NCBI GenBank assembly: GCA_964568735.1
Contig: CAZMRF010000059.1
Location: 1-32,855 of the forward strand
Length of the DNA: 32,855 nt
Direction of reading: 5' to 3'
From: CAZMRF01 sp964568735
GTDB taxonomy: Bacteria; Acidobacteriota; Polarisedimenticolia; JACPZX01
Shown: piece after piece, positions 8,217 to 16,380 of the stretch
Numbering within the stretch: the first letter of the stretch is position 1
How the letters are laid out: each line of letters starts with the position of its first letter
Notes under the pieces: model-generated
Databases searched by the model: none
Seen by the model: the letters and a program-made list of their open reading frames with translations, nothing else
Told to the model about the DNA's origin: nothing
Made by a program: the position numbers and the translations under genes

Positions 8217-8246
8217 ACCGTATCACGCACGGCTCGGCCCGGTCAA
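8217..8246 (-). promoter_or_regulatory. Candidate sigma70 promoter for the phosphohexomutase gene
   Basis: Reading the minus strand, TTGACC (8246-8241) is followed after 18 bases by TACGGT (8222-8217). The -35 is good and the -10 is weak. It would start RNA near 8210 and leave a leader of about 48 bases. The divergent spacer 8163-8350 also holds the perfect palindrome CTCCCGGGAG at 8250-8259, just upstream of this -35. Confidence 0.35.
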
Positions 8247-8350
8247 CGACTCCCGGGAGACTCGCTCCATGAGCACGCAAGAGATCGCCGAATCTGATAG
8301 CGTTGGCTCCGCCTCGGCCGGAATGCACGTCGGAACGAGGGGTGGCGCCG

Positions 8351-8929
8351 GTGCTGAACGTCCCGAATCTCCTCACGCTATTCAGGATCTTCCTCGTCCC
8401 CTTCCTCGTCGTCGTCCTCCTGACGAAGTTCGACGGGAAGGAGTACCTGGGCCTCGCTATCTTCCTCCTCGCCGCGGCGACGGATATCCTCGACGGCTGG
8501 CTCGCCCGGAGGCGGGGCCAGGTGACGAGCCTGGGCATCCTGCTCGATCCCATCGCCGACAAGCTGCTCGTCTCGGCGGCGCTGATCTCCCTGGTGGAGC
8601 TGGAGATCGTCCCGGCCTGGATGGTTGTCGTCATCGTCGGGCGCGAGTTCGCCATGACGGACCTCCGATCGGTGGCTTCGACGAAGAACTTCCCGCTGCC
8701 CGCCTCCATCTGGGGCAAGTTCAAGATGGGCTCGCAGGTCCTGGCCATCAGCCTCCTGATCATCGGTGAGAAGGCCAGACCCGTCGACGATGCCGCCGGC
8801 TTCCCGGGGCTCGTCTACATCCTGGGACGGGCAGCGCTGTGGGTCGTGGTCGTGCTTGCGGTCCTTTCGCTCGTGGACTACCTCTTCAAGGCCCGCTCGA
8901 TCTTCCAGGGCCCCGCCCAATCCGACTGA
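8351..8929 (+). CDS. pgsA: CDP-diacylglycerol-glycerol-3-phosphate 3-phosphatidyltransferase
   Basis: Integral membrane enzyme that makes phosphatidylglycerol phosphate from CDP-diacylglycerol and glycerol 3-phosphate. The CDP-alcohol phosphatidyltransferase signature is complete: D45-x2-D48-G49-x2-A52-R53-x8-G62-x3-D66-x3-D70 (within TDILDGWLARR and GILLDPIADK). Hydrophobic segments flank it, including one near residues 160-185. The frame is open from 8303, but GTG 8351 is preferred: GAGGGG at 8337-8342 lies eight bases before it, and the protein then starts MLNVPNLLTLFR, the usual N terminus, giving 192 residues. It opens the operon pgsA-plsC-cinA-thpR-plsY-gpsA; plsC follows after two bases. 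gpsA at the far end supplies its glycerol 3-phosphate. Confidence 0.95.
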   Translation: MLNVPNLLTLFRIFLVPFLVVVLLTKFDGKEYLGLAIFLLAAATDILDGWLARRRGQVTSLGILLDPIADKLLVSAALISLVELEIVPAWMVVVIVGREFAMTDLRSVASTKNFPLPASIWGKFKMGSQVLAISLLIIGEKARPVDDAAGFPGLVYILGRAALWVVVVLAVLSLVDYLFKARSIFQGPAQSD

Positions 8930-8931
8930 GC

Positions 8932-9591
8932 GTGTTCTACTGGCTCATCAAGGCAACCGCGTGGCCGCTGGTCCGGATCCTCTTCCGGTTCCGGCGGGAA
9001 GGCCTTGAGCGGGTCCCTCGCAGAGGACCCTGCATCGTCGTGGCCAACCACACCTCGTACCTCGATGCCATCTGCCTCGGCTCGGCCAGCCCCCGCAAGA
9101 TGAGGTTCCTCATCAACCACGAGATCTACCGCATGCGCCGGCTCCGGTGGTTCTACTACATGATGGAAGCGATCCCGCTTCGCTCCGGAGCCACGGACAC
9201 GAGCGCCCTTCGCCGGGCACTGCACGTGCTCCGGGACATGGGCGCGGTGGCGATCTTCCCCGAGGGGCAGCGCATGCAGGACGGGCGCGTGGGCGAGGGC
9301 AAGGTGGGCGTGGCCTTCCTGGCCGCGAGAAGCGGCGCCCCCGTCGTGCCCGCCGCCATCATCGGGGCTCATCGCGCGATGCCCGTCGGCGCCACACTTC
9401 CGAATCTCTCTCCCATCCGCGTCGTCTTCGGCGAGCCGCTCCGCTTCGCATCCAGCTCGCGCAGGCCCGCGCGCGAGGAGCTCGAGAGCTTCGCGGAGAC
9501 CGTCATGAAGGCCATCGCGCAGCTCGGGGCTCCTCCGGGCGCGCGGCTCGACGGCTCCGGATTCGGCGCCCCCGAGGAGGGGAGCGCGTGA
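8932..9591 (+). CDS. plsC: 1-acyl-sn-glycerol-3-phosphate acyltransferase
   Basis: Adds the second acyl chain to lysophosphatidic acid to give phosphatidic acid at the inner membrane. Acyltransferase motif I is NHTSYLD (H40, D45), and motif III is FPEGQRM (E111, R114). An N-terminal hydrophobic segment (FYWLIKATAWPLVRILF) anchors it. GTG 8932 is chosen because it lies two bases after the pgsA stop and yields a standard 219-residue enzyme; upstream in-frame starts would run deep into pgsA. The stop overlaps the cinA start (GTGA). PlsC acts directly after PlsY, encoded four genes along the same operon. Confidence 0.93.
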   Translation: MFYWLIKATAWPLVRILFRFRREGLERVPRRGPCIVVANHTSYLDAICLGSASPRKMRFLINHEIYRMRRLRWFYYMMEAIPLRSGATDTSALRRALHVLRDMGAVAIFPEGQRMQDGRVGEGKVGVAFLAARSGAPVVPAAIIGAHRAMPVGATLPNLSPIRVVFGEPLRFASSSRRPAREELESFAETVMKAIAQLGAPPGARLDGSGFGAPEEGSA

Positions 9592-10838
9592 GCGCAGCTC
9601 CCGGCGCGGCCGTGGTCATCGTGGGGACGGAGCTCCTCCAAGAGGGCCGGATGGACACGAATGGCCCCTGGATCTCGGGGGCGCTCGCCGACGAGGGGTA
9701 CGAGCCCCTGCTGCGCCTGACGGTCCCGGACGATCGGGCGGCCATCGCCGAAGCGCTGCGCACCGCCGCGCGTGCCGCTCCACTGATCGTCGTCAGCGGC
9801 GGCCTCGGCCCCACCTTCGACGACCTCACCCGCGAGGCCGCGGCGGATGCCTTCGGCCTGACCCTCGGCCGCAGCGCCCTTCTCGTCGAGTCCATCCGCT
9901 CACGCTACCGGAGCCGCGGACTGACGCCGCCCGAAGCCGCCATGAGAATGGCGGACCTGCTGGAGGGAGCCGAGGCCCTCCCGAACAGCACGGGGACGGC
10001 GGCGGGACAGTTCATCGCGGGCCCCCCGGCCGTGGCTCTCCTCCCGGGCGTCCCCGCGGAGATGGAGGCGATGATCCGCGACGAGCTGCGGCCGCGCATC
10101 CGGGGGCGCAGCGGATCGACCGCGCCCCTCCGCCGCGTCCTCAAGGTCGCTGGCCTCTACGAGTCCGAGGTCGAGTCCAGGATCGGCGGCCTCATCGCGC
10201 GGGAGGGGGCGATCCAGGCCACCATCCTTGCGGCCCCGGGGGAGATCACCCTCATCCTGCGCGCACGGCCCGGAGGGGACGGCGCGATCGGCCCGCTCGC
10301 GGAGCAGATCCGATCGAAGCTGGGCGAGTCGATCTACGCCGAGGAGGACGTGGGGCTCGAGGTCGCCGTGGGGCGGCTCCTCGAGCGCGCGGGCTGGCGG
10401 CTCGCGACGGCGGAATCCTGCACCGGCGGCATGCTCGGAGGCCTCGTGACGCGGGTGCCTGGATCCTCCCGGTACTACGCCGGGGGCGTCGTCTGCTACT
10501 CGAACGAGGCGAAGATCGATCTGCTCGGAGTCTCCGGACAGCTTCTCGAGAGCGCCGGCGCCGTCAGCGAGGAGACCGCGCGCGCGATGGCCTCGGCGGC
10601 GCGGGCGCGCCTGGGAGCCGACCTGTCGCTCGCGATCACGGGCATCGCGGGTCCGGGAGGCGGGAGCATCGAGAAGCCCGTGGGCCTCGTGTGGATCGGC
10701 CTGGCGGCGCCCTGGGGCGAGACGGCCCGGCACCTCCAGATGAGCGGATCGCGAGCGCTCATCCGGGAGATCTCCTGCCGCGCGGCTCTCGACCTCCTGA
10801 GGCGCGAGATCGCCCGCCACGGGACGGAGGCTCCTTGA
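9588..10838 (+). CDS. cinA: CinA family protein: MoCF domain plus nicotinamide-nucleotide amidohydrolase
   Basis: Two-domain CinA. The N-terminal MoaB/Mog-like (COG1058) domain, residues 8-170, has VIVGTELLQEG and SGGLGPTFDD (70-79); in characterised members it acts as an ADP-ribose pyrophosphatase. The C-terminal PncC domain, residues about 255-413, has TAESCTGG with catalytic S277 and TGIAGPGGG (351-359) and deamidates NMN in pyridine-nucleotide recycling. The 416 residues are full length. GTG 9588 overlaps the plsC stop, and the TGA overlaps the TTG start of thpR. It is placed inside the phospholipid operon, where gpsA uses NAD(P)H; that link is inference only. Confidence 0.95.
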   Translation: MSAAPGAAVVIVGTELLQEGRMDTNGPWISGALADEGYEPLLRLTVPDDRAAIAEALRTAARAAPLIVVSGGLGPTFDDLTREAAADAFGLTLGRSALLVESIRSRYRSRGLTPPEAAMRMADLLEGAEALPNSTGTAAGQFIAGPPAVALLPGVPAEMEAMIRDELRPRIRGRSGSTAPLRRVLKVAGLYESEVESRIGGLIAREGAIQATILAAPGEITLILRARPGGDGAIGPLAEQIRSKLGESIYAEEDVGLEVAVGRLLERAGWRLATAESCTGGMLGGLVTRVPGSSRYYAGGVVCYSNEAKIDLLGVSGQLLESAGAVSEETARAMASAARARLGADLSLAITGIAGPGGGSIEKPVGLVWIGLAAPWGETARHLQMSGSRALIREISCRAALDLLRREIARHGTEAP

Positions 10839-11413
10839 GGATCTTCGTGGCCATCGAGCTCTCCGAGGAGGTCCTGGCTCAGGCGCGGATCCTGCTCGAG
10901 GATCTCGGCAAGGAGGTGCCGGCCGTGCGATGGGCCCGCCCCGAGAGTCTCCATGTCACTCTCAAGTTCCTCGGCGAGGTCGGGGATGAGCGCGTGGATT
11001 CGATCGGCGAGGCGCTGGATCGCGCGGCGGCCGGCGGAGGCACCTCCCCCTTCACCTTCGAGGTGGAGGGGCTCGGGACCTTCGGGGAGAGGAAGCGCCC
11101 GCGGGTCGTCTGGGCCGGCGTGCGCGAGCGATCGGGCGCGCTCTCGGAGCTGTATGCTGCGGCGGAGAGCGCCTGCGTGAAGCTCGGCTTCGGCGCCGAG
11201 GATCGGCCCTTCCATCCCCACCTGACGCTGGCCCGGCTCAAGGGCCCGGTGCCTCGCCTGGGGCGGGCCCTGGCCAAGCGATCGGGTGTGCGCTTCGGAA
11301 GCACGGAGGTGCGTTCCTTCATGCTCATCCGCAGCGAGCTGAGGCCCGAGGGGGCGCTCTACACGACGCTCCGGCGATTCTCCCTGCCCCAGGGAAAGAA
11401 GAGGGATCTCTGA
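10835..11413 (+). CDS. thpR: RNA 2',3'-cyclic phosphodiesterase (2H/LigT family)
   Basis: 2H-superfamily enzyme, historically called 2'-5' RNA ligase; characterised members open 2',3'-cyclic phosphates on RNA. Both catalytic HxT motifs are present: LHVTLKF (H40, T42) and HPHLTLAR (H129, T131), with the hallmark MRIFVAIEL start. TTG 10835 is the likely start: it overlaps the cinA stop (TTGA), CGGAGG at 10825-10830 lies four bases upstream, and it gives a standard 192-residue protein. The stop overlaps the plsY ATG by one base (TGATG). It is often found beside cinA in bacteria; its cellular substrate is unclear. Confidence 0.93.
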   Translation: MRIFVAIELSEEVLAQARILLEDLGKEVPAVRWARPESLHVTLKFLGEVGDERVDSIGEALDRAAAGGGTSPFTFEVEGLGTFGERKRPRVVWAGVRERSGALSELYAAAESACVKLGFGAEDRPFHPHLTLARLKGPVPRLGRALAKRSGVRFGSTEVRSFMLIRSELRPEGALYTTLRRFSLPQGKKRDL

Positions 11414-12024
11414 TGGTGGCGGGGATCGCCGCGGTAGCGGGCGCGTGGCTCCTGGGGGGCATCCCCTTCGGCTACCTCTTCTACCGCTTCAGGCACGGCA
11501 AGGACGTCAGGGAGGTGGGAAGCGGGAACATCGGCGCCACGAACGTCGCCCGCACCGCGGGCTGGGCTCTCGGAGCGGCGACTCTCCTCCTGGATGCGGC
11601 GAAGGGGGCCCTCTCCGCAGGGGTGGCCCTGGCGATGACCGGATCCGCGGCATGGGGGGCCGCGGCAGGAGCCGCTGCGATCGCCGGCCATTGTTTCACT
11701 CCCTGGCTCCGTTTCCGTGGGGGCAAGGGCGTGGCGACCGGCTGCGGAGCCTTCATGGTCCTGAGCCCGGCGGCGATGGCGGTCTCCCTCGCGGTATTCA
11801 TCCTCGCCCTCGGAATCACCCGGATTGTCGCGGCAGGCTCCGTCCTCGCCGCGATTGCCTTCCCCGTGGCCGCGGCGGCCATGGGTGCCTCGCTTCCAAC
11901 GACTCTCTGGGCCTCCGGAAGCTGCCTGCTCATCGTGGTGCGCCACCACGAGAATCTGACGAAGATGGCCCGAGGGCACGTCCACGCGAAGAACGACAGC
12001 GGCCCCGGGGGGAGGCTCCTGTGA
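11413..12024 (+). CDS. plsY: Acyl-phosphate:glycerol-3-phosphate acyltransferase
   Basis: Membrane enzyme transferring an acyl chain from acyl phosphate (made by PlsX, not in this window) to the sn-1 position of glycerol 3-phosphate. Family motifs are GSGNIGATNVARTAG, where acyl phosphate and G3P bind, and RFRGGKGVATGCG. There are about five hydrophobic spans, starting with VAGIAAVAGAWLLGGIPFGY. It has 203 residues. The ATG overlaps the thpR stop by one base, and the TGA overlaps the gpsA GTG. The adjacent gpsA makes its substrate and plsC in the same operon uses its product. Confidence 0.97.
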   Translation: MVAGIAAVAGAWLLGGIPFGYLFYRFRHGKDVREVGSGNIGATNVARTAGWALGAATLLLDAAKGALSAGVALAMTGSAAWGAAAGAAAIAGHCFTPWLRFRGGKGVATGCGAFMVLSPAAMAVSLAVFILALGITRIVAAGSVLAAIAFPVAAAAMGASLPTTLWASGSCLLIVVRHHENLTKMARGHVHAKNDSGPGGRLL

Positions 12025-13034
12025 AGGATCGACAGCCCGTCTGCGTCATCGGGGGCGGCTCGTGGGGCACGGCCCTGGCGCGCCAGCTCGCCCGGCAAGG
12101 ACGCGAGGTGCGCCTATGGGTCCATGACGCCTCGCTGGCCGCGACGATGGCGGCAACCCGGCGGAACGAGACCTACCTTCCCGGCTTCGAGCTGCCGGCA
12201 GGGGTCGATGTGACCGCGAAGCTCCCCGAAGCCTGCCATCGTGCGGGCGCCGCCATCCTCGCGGTGCCGTCGCGCCACTGCCGGCCGGTCCTGGAGGAGG
12301 CGCGGAGCTGCCTCGGCCCCGAGGTGCCCCTGATCGTCGCTTCGAAGGGCATCGAGCAGCGAAGCCTGCTCCGCGTGAGCCAGATGGCCGAGGCGATCCT
12401 GGGCCGCCCCGAGGGGCAGGGTGTCGCCGTCCTGTCGGGGCCCAGCTTCGCGCGAGAGGTGGCTGCGGGGAGCCCGACCGCGATCGTCGCCGCGGCCCGC
12501 AGCGACGTTCTCGCGCGGTCGGTCCAGGCGCTCCTGAGCACGCAGGATTTCAGGGTCTACACGAGCGATGACGTCACGGGCGTCGAGCTGGGCGGCGCCC
12601 TGAAGAACGTCGTGGCCATCGCGGCGGGCATCGTCGAGGGCGCCGGACTCGGCTCGAACACGCTGGCGGCGCTGATCACGCGCGGCCTGGCGGAGATCAG
12701 CCGGCTCGCGGAGGCCCTCGGGGGGCGGCGCGAGACCCTCGCGGGCCTCGCGGGGCTCGGAGATCTCGTGCTGACGTGCACGGGCTCGCAGTCGAGGAAC
12801 CGCCAGGTCGGCAAGGCGATCGGGGAGGGACGCCCCCTCGCGGGAATCCTGGATGGAATGAAGATGGTGGCCGAGGGGGTCGATACCGTCCGCGCGGCCC
12901 GCGACCTGGGTGCCCGGATGAGTATCTCCATGCCCATCACGGACGAGGTCCACGAGGTTCTCTTCGAGGGCAAACCTCCCTCTCAGGGCATCCGTGATCT
13001 GATGACGCGTCCTCCTCGCCCCGAGAGCGACTAG
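12021..13034 (+). CDS. gpsA: Glycerol-3-phosphate dehydrogenase [NAD(P)+]
   Basis: Cytoplasmic enzyme reducing dihydroxyacetone phosphate to sn-glycerol 3-phosphate, the backbone for phospholipids. The N-terminal Rossmann fold shows CVIGGGSWGTALA (residues 8-20). The substrate domain has SGPSFAREVA, ELGGALKNVVAIAAGI with the catalytic lysine, LGDLVLTCTG, and SRNRQVG. It has 337 residues, the normal size. GTG 12021 overlaps the plsY stop (GTGA), with GGGGAGG about six bases before it (12009-12015). It is the last gene of the operon; a new promoter-like element follows it. Confidence 0.97.
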   Translation: MKDRQPVCVIGGGSWGTALARQLARQGREVRLWVHDASLAATMAATRRNETYLPGFELPAGVDVTAKLPEACHRAGAAILAVPSRHCRPVLEEARSCLGPEVPLIVASKGIEQRSLLRVSQMAEAILGRPEGQGVAVLSGPSFAREVAAGSPTAIVAAARSDVLARSVQALLSTQDFRVYTSDDVTGVELGGALKNVVAIAAGIVEGAGLGSNTLAALITRGLAEISRLAEALGGRRETLAGLAGLGDLVLTCTGSQSRNRQVGKAIGEGRPLAGILDGMKMVAEGVDTVRAARDLGARMSISMPITDEVHEVLFEGKPPSQGIRDLMTRPPRPESD

Positions 13035-13085
13035 GAGCCCGGGAGTGGACGAGAGAGAGTCTTCACGGCCCGCCCATGCACCGTC

Positions 13086-13094
13086 TGATACAAT
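13086..13094 (+). promoter_or_regulatory. Extended -10 promoter candidate for the PHP phosphatase gene
   Basis: TGATACAAT fits the extended -10 pattern TGn-TACAAT, one mismatch from TATAAT. No good -35 sits at 16-18 bases (TTCACG at 13062-13067 is 21 bases away). Transcription would begin near 13101, giving an 86-base leader before ATG 13187. It lies in the 152-bp spacer after gpsA, where a separate transcription unit would be expected to start. Confidence 0.5.
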
Positions 13095-13123
13095 ACCCGC
13101 CGCCGTAGCGGGCCCCGAGCGCG

Positions 13124-13142
13124 GCGTCCACGCAGTGGACGC
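13124..13142. promoter_or_regulatory. Perfect 8-bp hairpin in leader of the PHP phosphatase gene
   Basis: GCGTCCAC (13124-13131) pairs with GTGGACGC (13135-13142) around a three-base loop. It lies inside the predicted leader of the downstream gene. There is no following T-run, so it is not a standard terminator. It may be an mRNA-stabilising or protein-binding element, or a Rho-linked end signal for the gpsA operon. Confidence 0.4.
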
Positions 13143-13186
13143 GGGGTCGTCCGCCCGGCAGCGGCCTCGGACGGGCACCCATAAGC

Positions 13187-13975
13187 ATGGTGGACACCCA
13201 TTCCCACATCCTCCCGGGCATCGATGACGGGGCCCGGAGCGTGGAGCAGGCCGTCGAGCTGTGCCGCATCGCCGCGGCCGACGGGATTCGGACCATCGTG
13301 ACCACTCCCCACGTCATGGAGTACAAGTACCCCAACACCCGGGAGACGATCGAGATGGCCCTGGGCCTGCTCGAGAAGGCGCTGAGCAACGAGGGCCTGC
13401 CCCTGCGCGTCGTGAAAGGAGCCGAGGTCCACGTGGCCGCGGACCTGGTCGAGCGCCTCAAAGGGGGGGAGCTGCTCACCTATGCCGACAACGGACGGTA
13501 CATGCTCCTCGAGTTTCCCTTCCAGCAGGTGGTGAGCGGGACGGAGGAGATCGTGTACCGCCTGCGGCTGGCCGGCATCACGCCCGTCATCGCGCACCCC
13601 GAGCGGATCGGCTTCTTCATGGAGGACATCGAGCGCCTGCACAAACTCATCCGGCTCGGCGCGCTCGCCTCGATCACGGGGGGAAGCCTCCTCGGGCAGT
13701 TCGGTGAGCGCTCGGAGCACGCCGCCTGGGCCATGCTCGAGCGCCGGATGGCGCATGTCATCGCCTCGGACGGCCATGACGCGAAGCACCGGCGGCCCGA
13801 GATGCGCGAGGCGGCCGCCGCGCTCGCCGAGCGCATGGGTACGGAGGAAGCCCGCATGATGACCGAGGAGATCCCGGCCGCGCTGATCTCGGGGCGGGAG
13901 ATCGAAGTCGCCGAGCCGGCCGCGCCGGCGCGGGGCGTGCGCGGATTCCTGGGCAAGTTCTTTTCGCGGAGCTGA
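13187..13975 (+). CDS. CpsB/YwqE-type PHP-domain tyrosine protein phosphatase
   Basis: Metal-dependent phosphatase of the PHP fold; family members dephosphorylate bacterial tyrosine kinases that control exopolysaccharide export. Metal-binding motifs are DTHSHILPGIDDGA (residues 3-16), VTTPH, GAEVHV, AHPERI and ASDGHD. The 262 residues are typical, and the tail RGVRGFLGKFFSRS is basic. ATG 13187 has only a weak ribosome site; GTG 13190 is the alternative. No polysaccharide gene or tyrosine kinase is visible here; instead it is followed three bases later by a signalling cyclase. Role in capsule or EPS control is by family analogy. Histidinol phosphatase is less likely given the CpsB-type ITGGSLLGQFG segment. 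Confidence 0.88.
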   Translation: MVDTHSHILPGIDDGARSVEQAVELCRIAAADGIRTIVTTPHVMEYKYPNTRETIEMALGLLEKALSNEGLPLRVVKGAEVHVAADLVERLKGGELLTYADNGRYMLLEFPFQQVVSGTEEIVYRLRLAGITPVIAHPERIGFFMEDIERLHKLIRLGALASITGGSLLGQFGERSEHAAWAMLERRMAHVIASDGHDAKHRRPEMREAAAALAERMGTEEARMMTEEIPAALISGREIEVAEPAAPARGVRGFLGKFFSRS

Positions 13976-13978
13976 CGC

Positions 13979-15592
13979 TTGGCCGAGGAAACCTACCAGC
14001 TCGTCTACCGCATCGGCGAAGAGGAGCACTTCCGCCTGCTGGACGGCCCCGAGGTCGTGATGGGGCGCGGCCCGGAGTGCCAGCTGCAGCTTCCCGACTA
14101 CAGCATCTCCCGGCAGCACGCCAAGGTCGTCTCCAAGGACGGCGAGTTCATCGCCGTCGACTTGGGCAGCCGCAACGGCACGCGCGTCAACGGGGCCCGG
14201 ATCACGCAGCTCGGCCTCACGGACGGCGACGAGCTGGTCCTCGGGAAGTTCCCGCTCCACTTCCGCAAGGCGCTCAAGGAAAAGGTCGTGCTCAGCGAGG
14301 GGCGCCCCATCGAGGAAGGGGGAGGGACCATCATCCGGTCCATCTCGGAGCTCCAGGACATCCTGAAGCCTACCGTGACGGCTCCGAGCGCCGCGGTCGC
14401 CACCCCGGTGAAGGACCTCGCCAAGCTCGAGAAGAGCAACAGGATCCTGCTGGCCCTGAGCAAGATCGCGCGCGACCTGATGGCCACGAAGAGCCTCGAC
14501 GATCTGCTGCCGAAGATCATGGACCTGATCTTCGAGCACATCCCGGCCGAGCGCGGCTACCTCCTGCTGCGCGAGGAGGAAGGGGGGGATCTCGTCACCA
14601 AGGTCGTCAAGTACCGCGACGAGGCCCACAAGGGCGACGGCAGCGTGACGATCAGCAAGACCATCATCGCGAAGGTCCTCGAAGACAAGGTGGCCCTCTA
14701 CTCGCTCGACGCCGGCAAGGAGTTCGCCGGCGCCCAGAGCATCGCGGCCGCGAAGATCCGCTCCTTCATGAGCGCGCCGCTGTGGAACCAGGACCGCGTC
14801 ATCGGCGTGGTCCACCTGGACTCCACGAACCTCCAGCAGTTCACGCCCTCGGAGCTCGACATGCTCTCCGCCATCGCGAACTACGCGGCGGTGGGCATCG
14901 AGCAGAGCCGGCTGAACCGGAGGATCCAGGAGGCGCAGAAGGCGAAGGCCAAGCTCGAGCGCTATCACTCGGCGAACGTCATCAAGCGAATCCTCTCGAC
15001 GACCGGGGAGACCTCCTCGGCGAACATCTCGCTCGAGGTCCAGGAGATGGACTGCTCCATCCTGTTCGCCGACGTGGTGGGCTTCACCTCGATGAGCGAG
15101 AAGATGGAGCCGCGGCAGGTCGCTCTCCTGCTGAACGACTTCTTCTCGCGGATGACCGACATCATCTTCGAGTACGAAGGCACGCTCGACAAGTACATCG
15201 GGGACGAGATCATGGCGGTCTTCGGGGCCCCGATCCCCTATGCGGACCATGCCATCCGGGCCGTCCGCGCCGCCATCTCGATGAGGAAGGTGCAGAATGA
15301 GGCGAACGAGAAGCGGGTCAGCGAGGCGAGGCTGCGGATCCGCACGGGCATCAACTCCGGCCGCGTGGTGGCGGGAGACATCGGGTCGCTCAAGAGAATG
15401 GACTACACGGTCCTCGGGAGCCCCGTGAACATGGCCTCCCGCCTCGTGAAGGCCACCCCCGAGGCCAACAAGATCATCATCGGCAAGGCCACCTACGCGT
15501 TGATCAAGGACCATTTCAAGACCACCTCCCTGGGCACTGCGAAGCTCAAGGGGCTCACCGAGGAGTCTGAAATCTATGAAGTCCTGGACTGA
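13979..15592 (+). CDS. FHA-GAF-class III adenylate cyclase
   Basis: Multi-domain signalling enzyme predicted to make cAMP. An FHA phosphothreonine-binding domain (about residues 20-95) has MGRG (R30), SISRQHAK (S44, H47) and GSRNGT (N66). A GAF sensor domain (about 165-312) follows, then a coiled coil (315-330), then a cyclase homology domain (355-525). Metal-binding aspartates are D365 (FADVVGFT) and D409 (KYIGDE). K405 and T477 (DYTVLG) are the adenine-specifying pair of cyanobacterial-type cyclases; N484 and R488 are transition-state residues. Every catalytic residue is present, so it should be active. The start is TTG 13979 with GGAG (13968-13971) seven bases upstream. No transmembrane segment is seen. 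The FHA domain implies input from a Ser/Thr kinase not in this window. Confidence 0.95.
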   Translation: MAEETYQLVYRIGEEEHFRLLDGPEVVMGRGPECQLQLPDYSISRQHAKVVSKDGEFIAVDLGSRNGTRVNGARITQLGLTDGDELVLGKFPLHFRKALKEKVVLSEGRPIEEGGGTIIRSISELQDILKPTVTAPSAAVATPVKDLAKLEKSNRILLALSKIARDLMATKSLDDLLPKIMDLIFEHIPAERGYLLLREEEGGDLVTKVVKYRDEAHKGDGSVTISKTIIAKVLEDKVALYSLDAGKEFAGAQSIAAAKIRSFMSAPLWNQDRVIGVVHLDSTNLQQFTPSELDMLSAIANYAAVGIEQSRLNRRIQEAQKAKAKLERYHSANVIKRILSTTGETSSANISLEVQEMDCSILFADVVGFTSMSEKMEPRQVALLLNDFFSRMTDIIFEYEGTLDKYIGDEIMAVFGAPIPYADHAIRAVRAAISMRKVQNEANEKRVSEARLRIRTGINSGRVVAGDIGSLKRMDYTVLGSPVNMASRLVKATPEANKIIIGKATYALIKDHFKTTSLGTAKLKGLTEESEIYEVLD

Positions 15593-16361
15593 TCCCCGCC
15601 GGCTCGCCCGCGCCGGTGTGACCGTGGTGGTGGCGCTCGCGCTCATGGCCTGCATCTCGCCCAAGCAAAAGAACATCAGGGAGAAGCGCGCGGTGAGCCA
15701 CATGGCGCTGGCGCGCAAGCTCGTGGAGCAGCAGCGCCTCCCCGAAGCCCTCACCCAGGCGAACATGGCCATCGAGGAGCGGGACAAGAACCCCGACGCC
15801 TGGTTCGTGCGGGGTCAGGTCTATTTCGGCCTGGCTCTCTACCCGCAGGCGATCGAGGACTTCACGAAGGCGCTCGAGCTGCGCGAGGATTTCACCGAGG
15901 CGCTCTCCTGGCGGGCCTGGGCCGCCGCGGAGTCCGGAGACGCGGCGACGGCGGAGCGGGACTGGACGCTCGCGCTGGCCAATCCCCACTACCCCACGCC
16001 CGAGAAGATCCAGTTGAACCTCGGCCTCCTCCTGATCCGGGAGGGGCGCACGGAGGAGGGGATCAGGCACCTTGAGCGGGCCGTCAACATGAATCCCGGC
16101 TATGCCCGCGGTTACTACGAGCTCGGCAAGGTGAAGCAGGAGGCCGGGGACCTCGACGGGGCGACCTCCGCGTACGAGGCGGCGCTGGGCGGGATGAAGA
16201 ACTCCGCGGACCTCAACCTGAGGCTCGCCCTGGCGCTGGAGGCGCAGGGGGAGGGGGCCCGGGCCCGGGAACACTTCAAGAGGGTGATCGAGCTGACCCC
16301 CGACGGTCCTGCTGCCGAGCTGGCGAAGGACCATCTCCGGCGGCTGCAGCCCGCCACCTGA
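15576..16361 (+). CDS. TPR-repeat lipoprotein, PilF/PilW-like
   Basis: A secreted lipoprotein with about five to six tetratricopeptide repeats. The N terminus has a basic region, a hydrophobic core (VTVVVALAL) and a lipobox LMAC, so it should be lipidated at Cys and placed in the outer or inner membrane. TPR signatures include AWFVRGQVYFGLALYPQAIE, LGLLLIREGRTEEGIRHLE and ARGYYELGKVKQEAGDLDGA. Size (261 residues) and layout match pilotins of type IV pili (PilF/PilW), and pilus retraction genes occur at the start of the window, but the family is too broad for a firm call. The ATG lies 17 bases inside the 3' end of the cyclase gene, so the two are likely coupled. A terminator-like hairpin overlaps its stop codon. 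Confidence 0.8.
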   Translation: MKSWTDPRRLARAGVTVVVALALMACISPKQKNIREKRAVSHMALARKLVEQQRLPEALTQANMAIEERDKNPDAWFVRGQVYFGLALYPQAIEDFTKALELREDFTEALSWRAWAAAESGDAATAERDWTLALANPHYPTPEKIQLNLGLLLIREGRTEEGIRHLERAVNMNPGYARGYYELGKVKQEAGDLDGATSAYEAALGGMKNSADLNLRLALALEAQGEGARAREHFKRVIELTPDGPAAELAKDHLRRLQPAT

Positions 16362-16380
16362 CCGCACGGGCGGGTTTTCT
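16350..16380 (+). terminator. Candidate intrinsic terminator overlapping the TPR lipoprotein stop
   Basis: CCCGCC (16350-16355) pairs with GGCGGG (16369-16374) across a 13-base loop and is followed at once by TTTTCT (16375-16380). The stop codon TGA is in the loop, and ftsY starts only six bases after the T-run. It would separate the cyclase unit from the ftsY-rib unit, or attenuate read-through into ftsY. Confidence 0.5.

Noticed and set aside
13031..15787. A minus-strand open frame of over 900 codons opposite the PHP phosphatase and cyclase genes
   Set aside because: It is a high-GC shadow of two well-recognised plus-strand genes; no motif was found in the translation.
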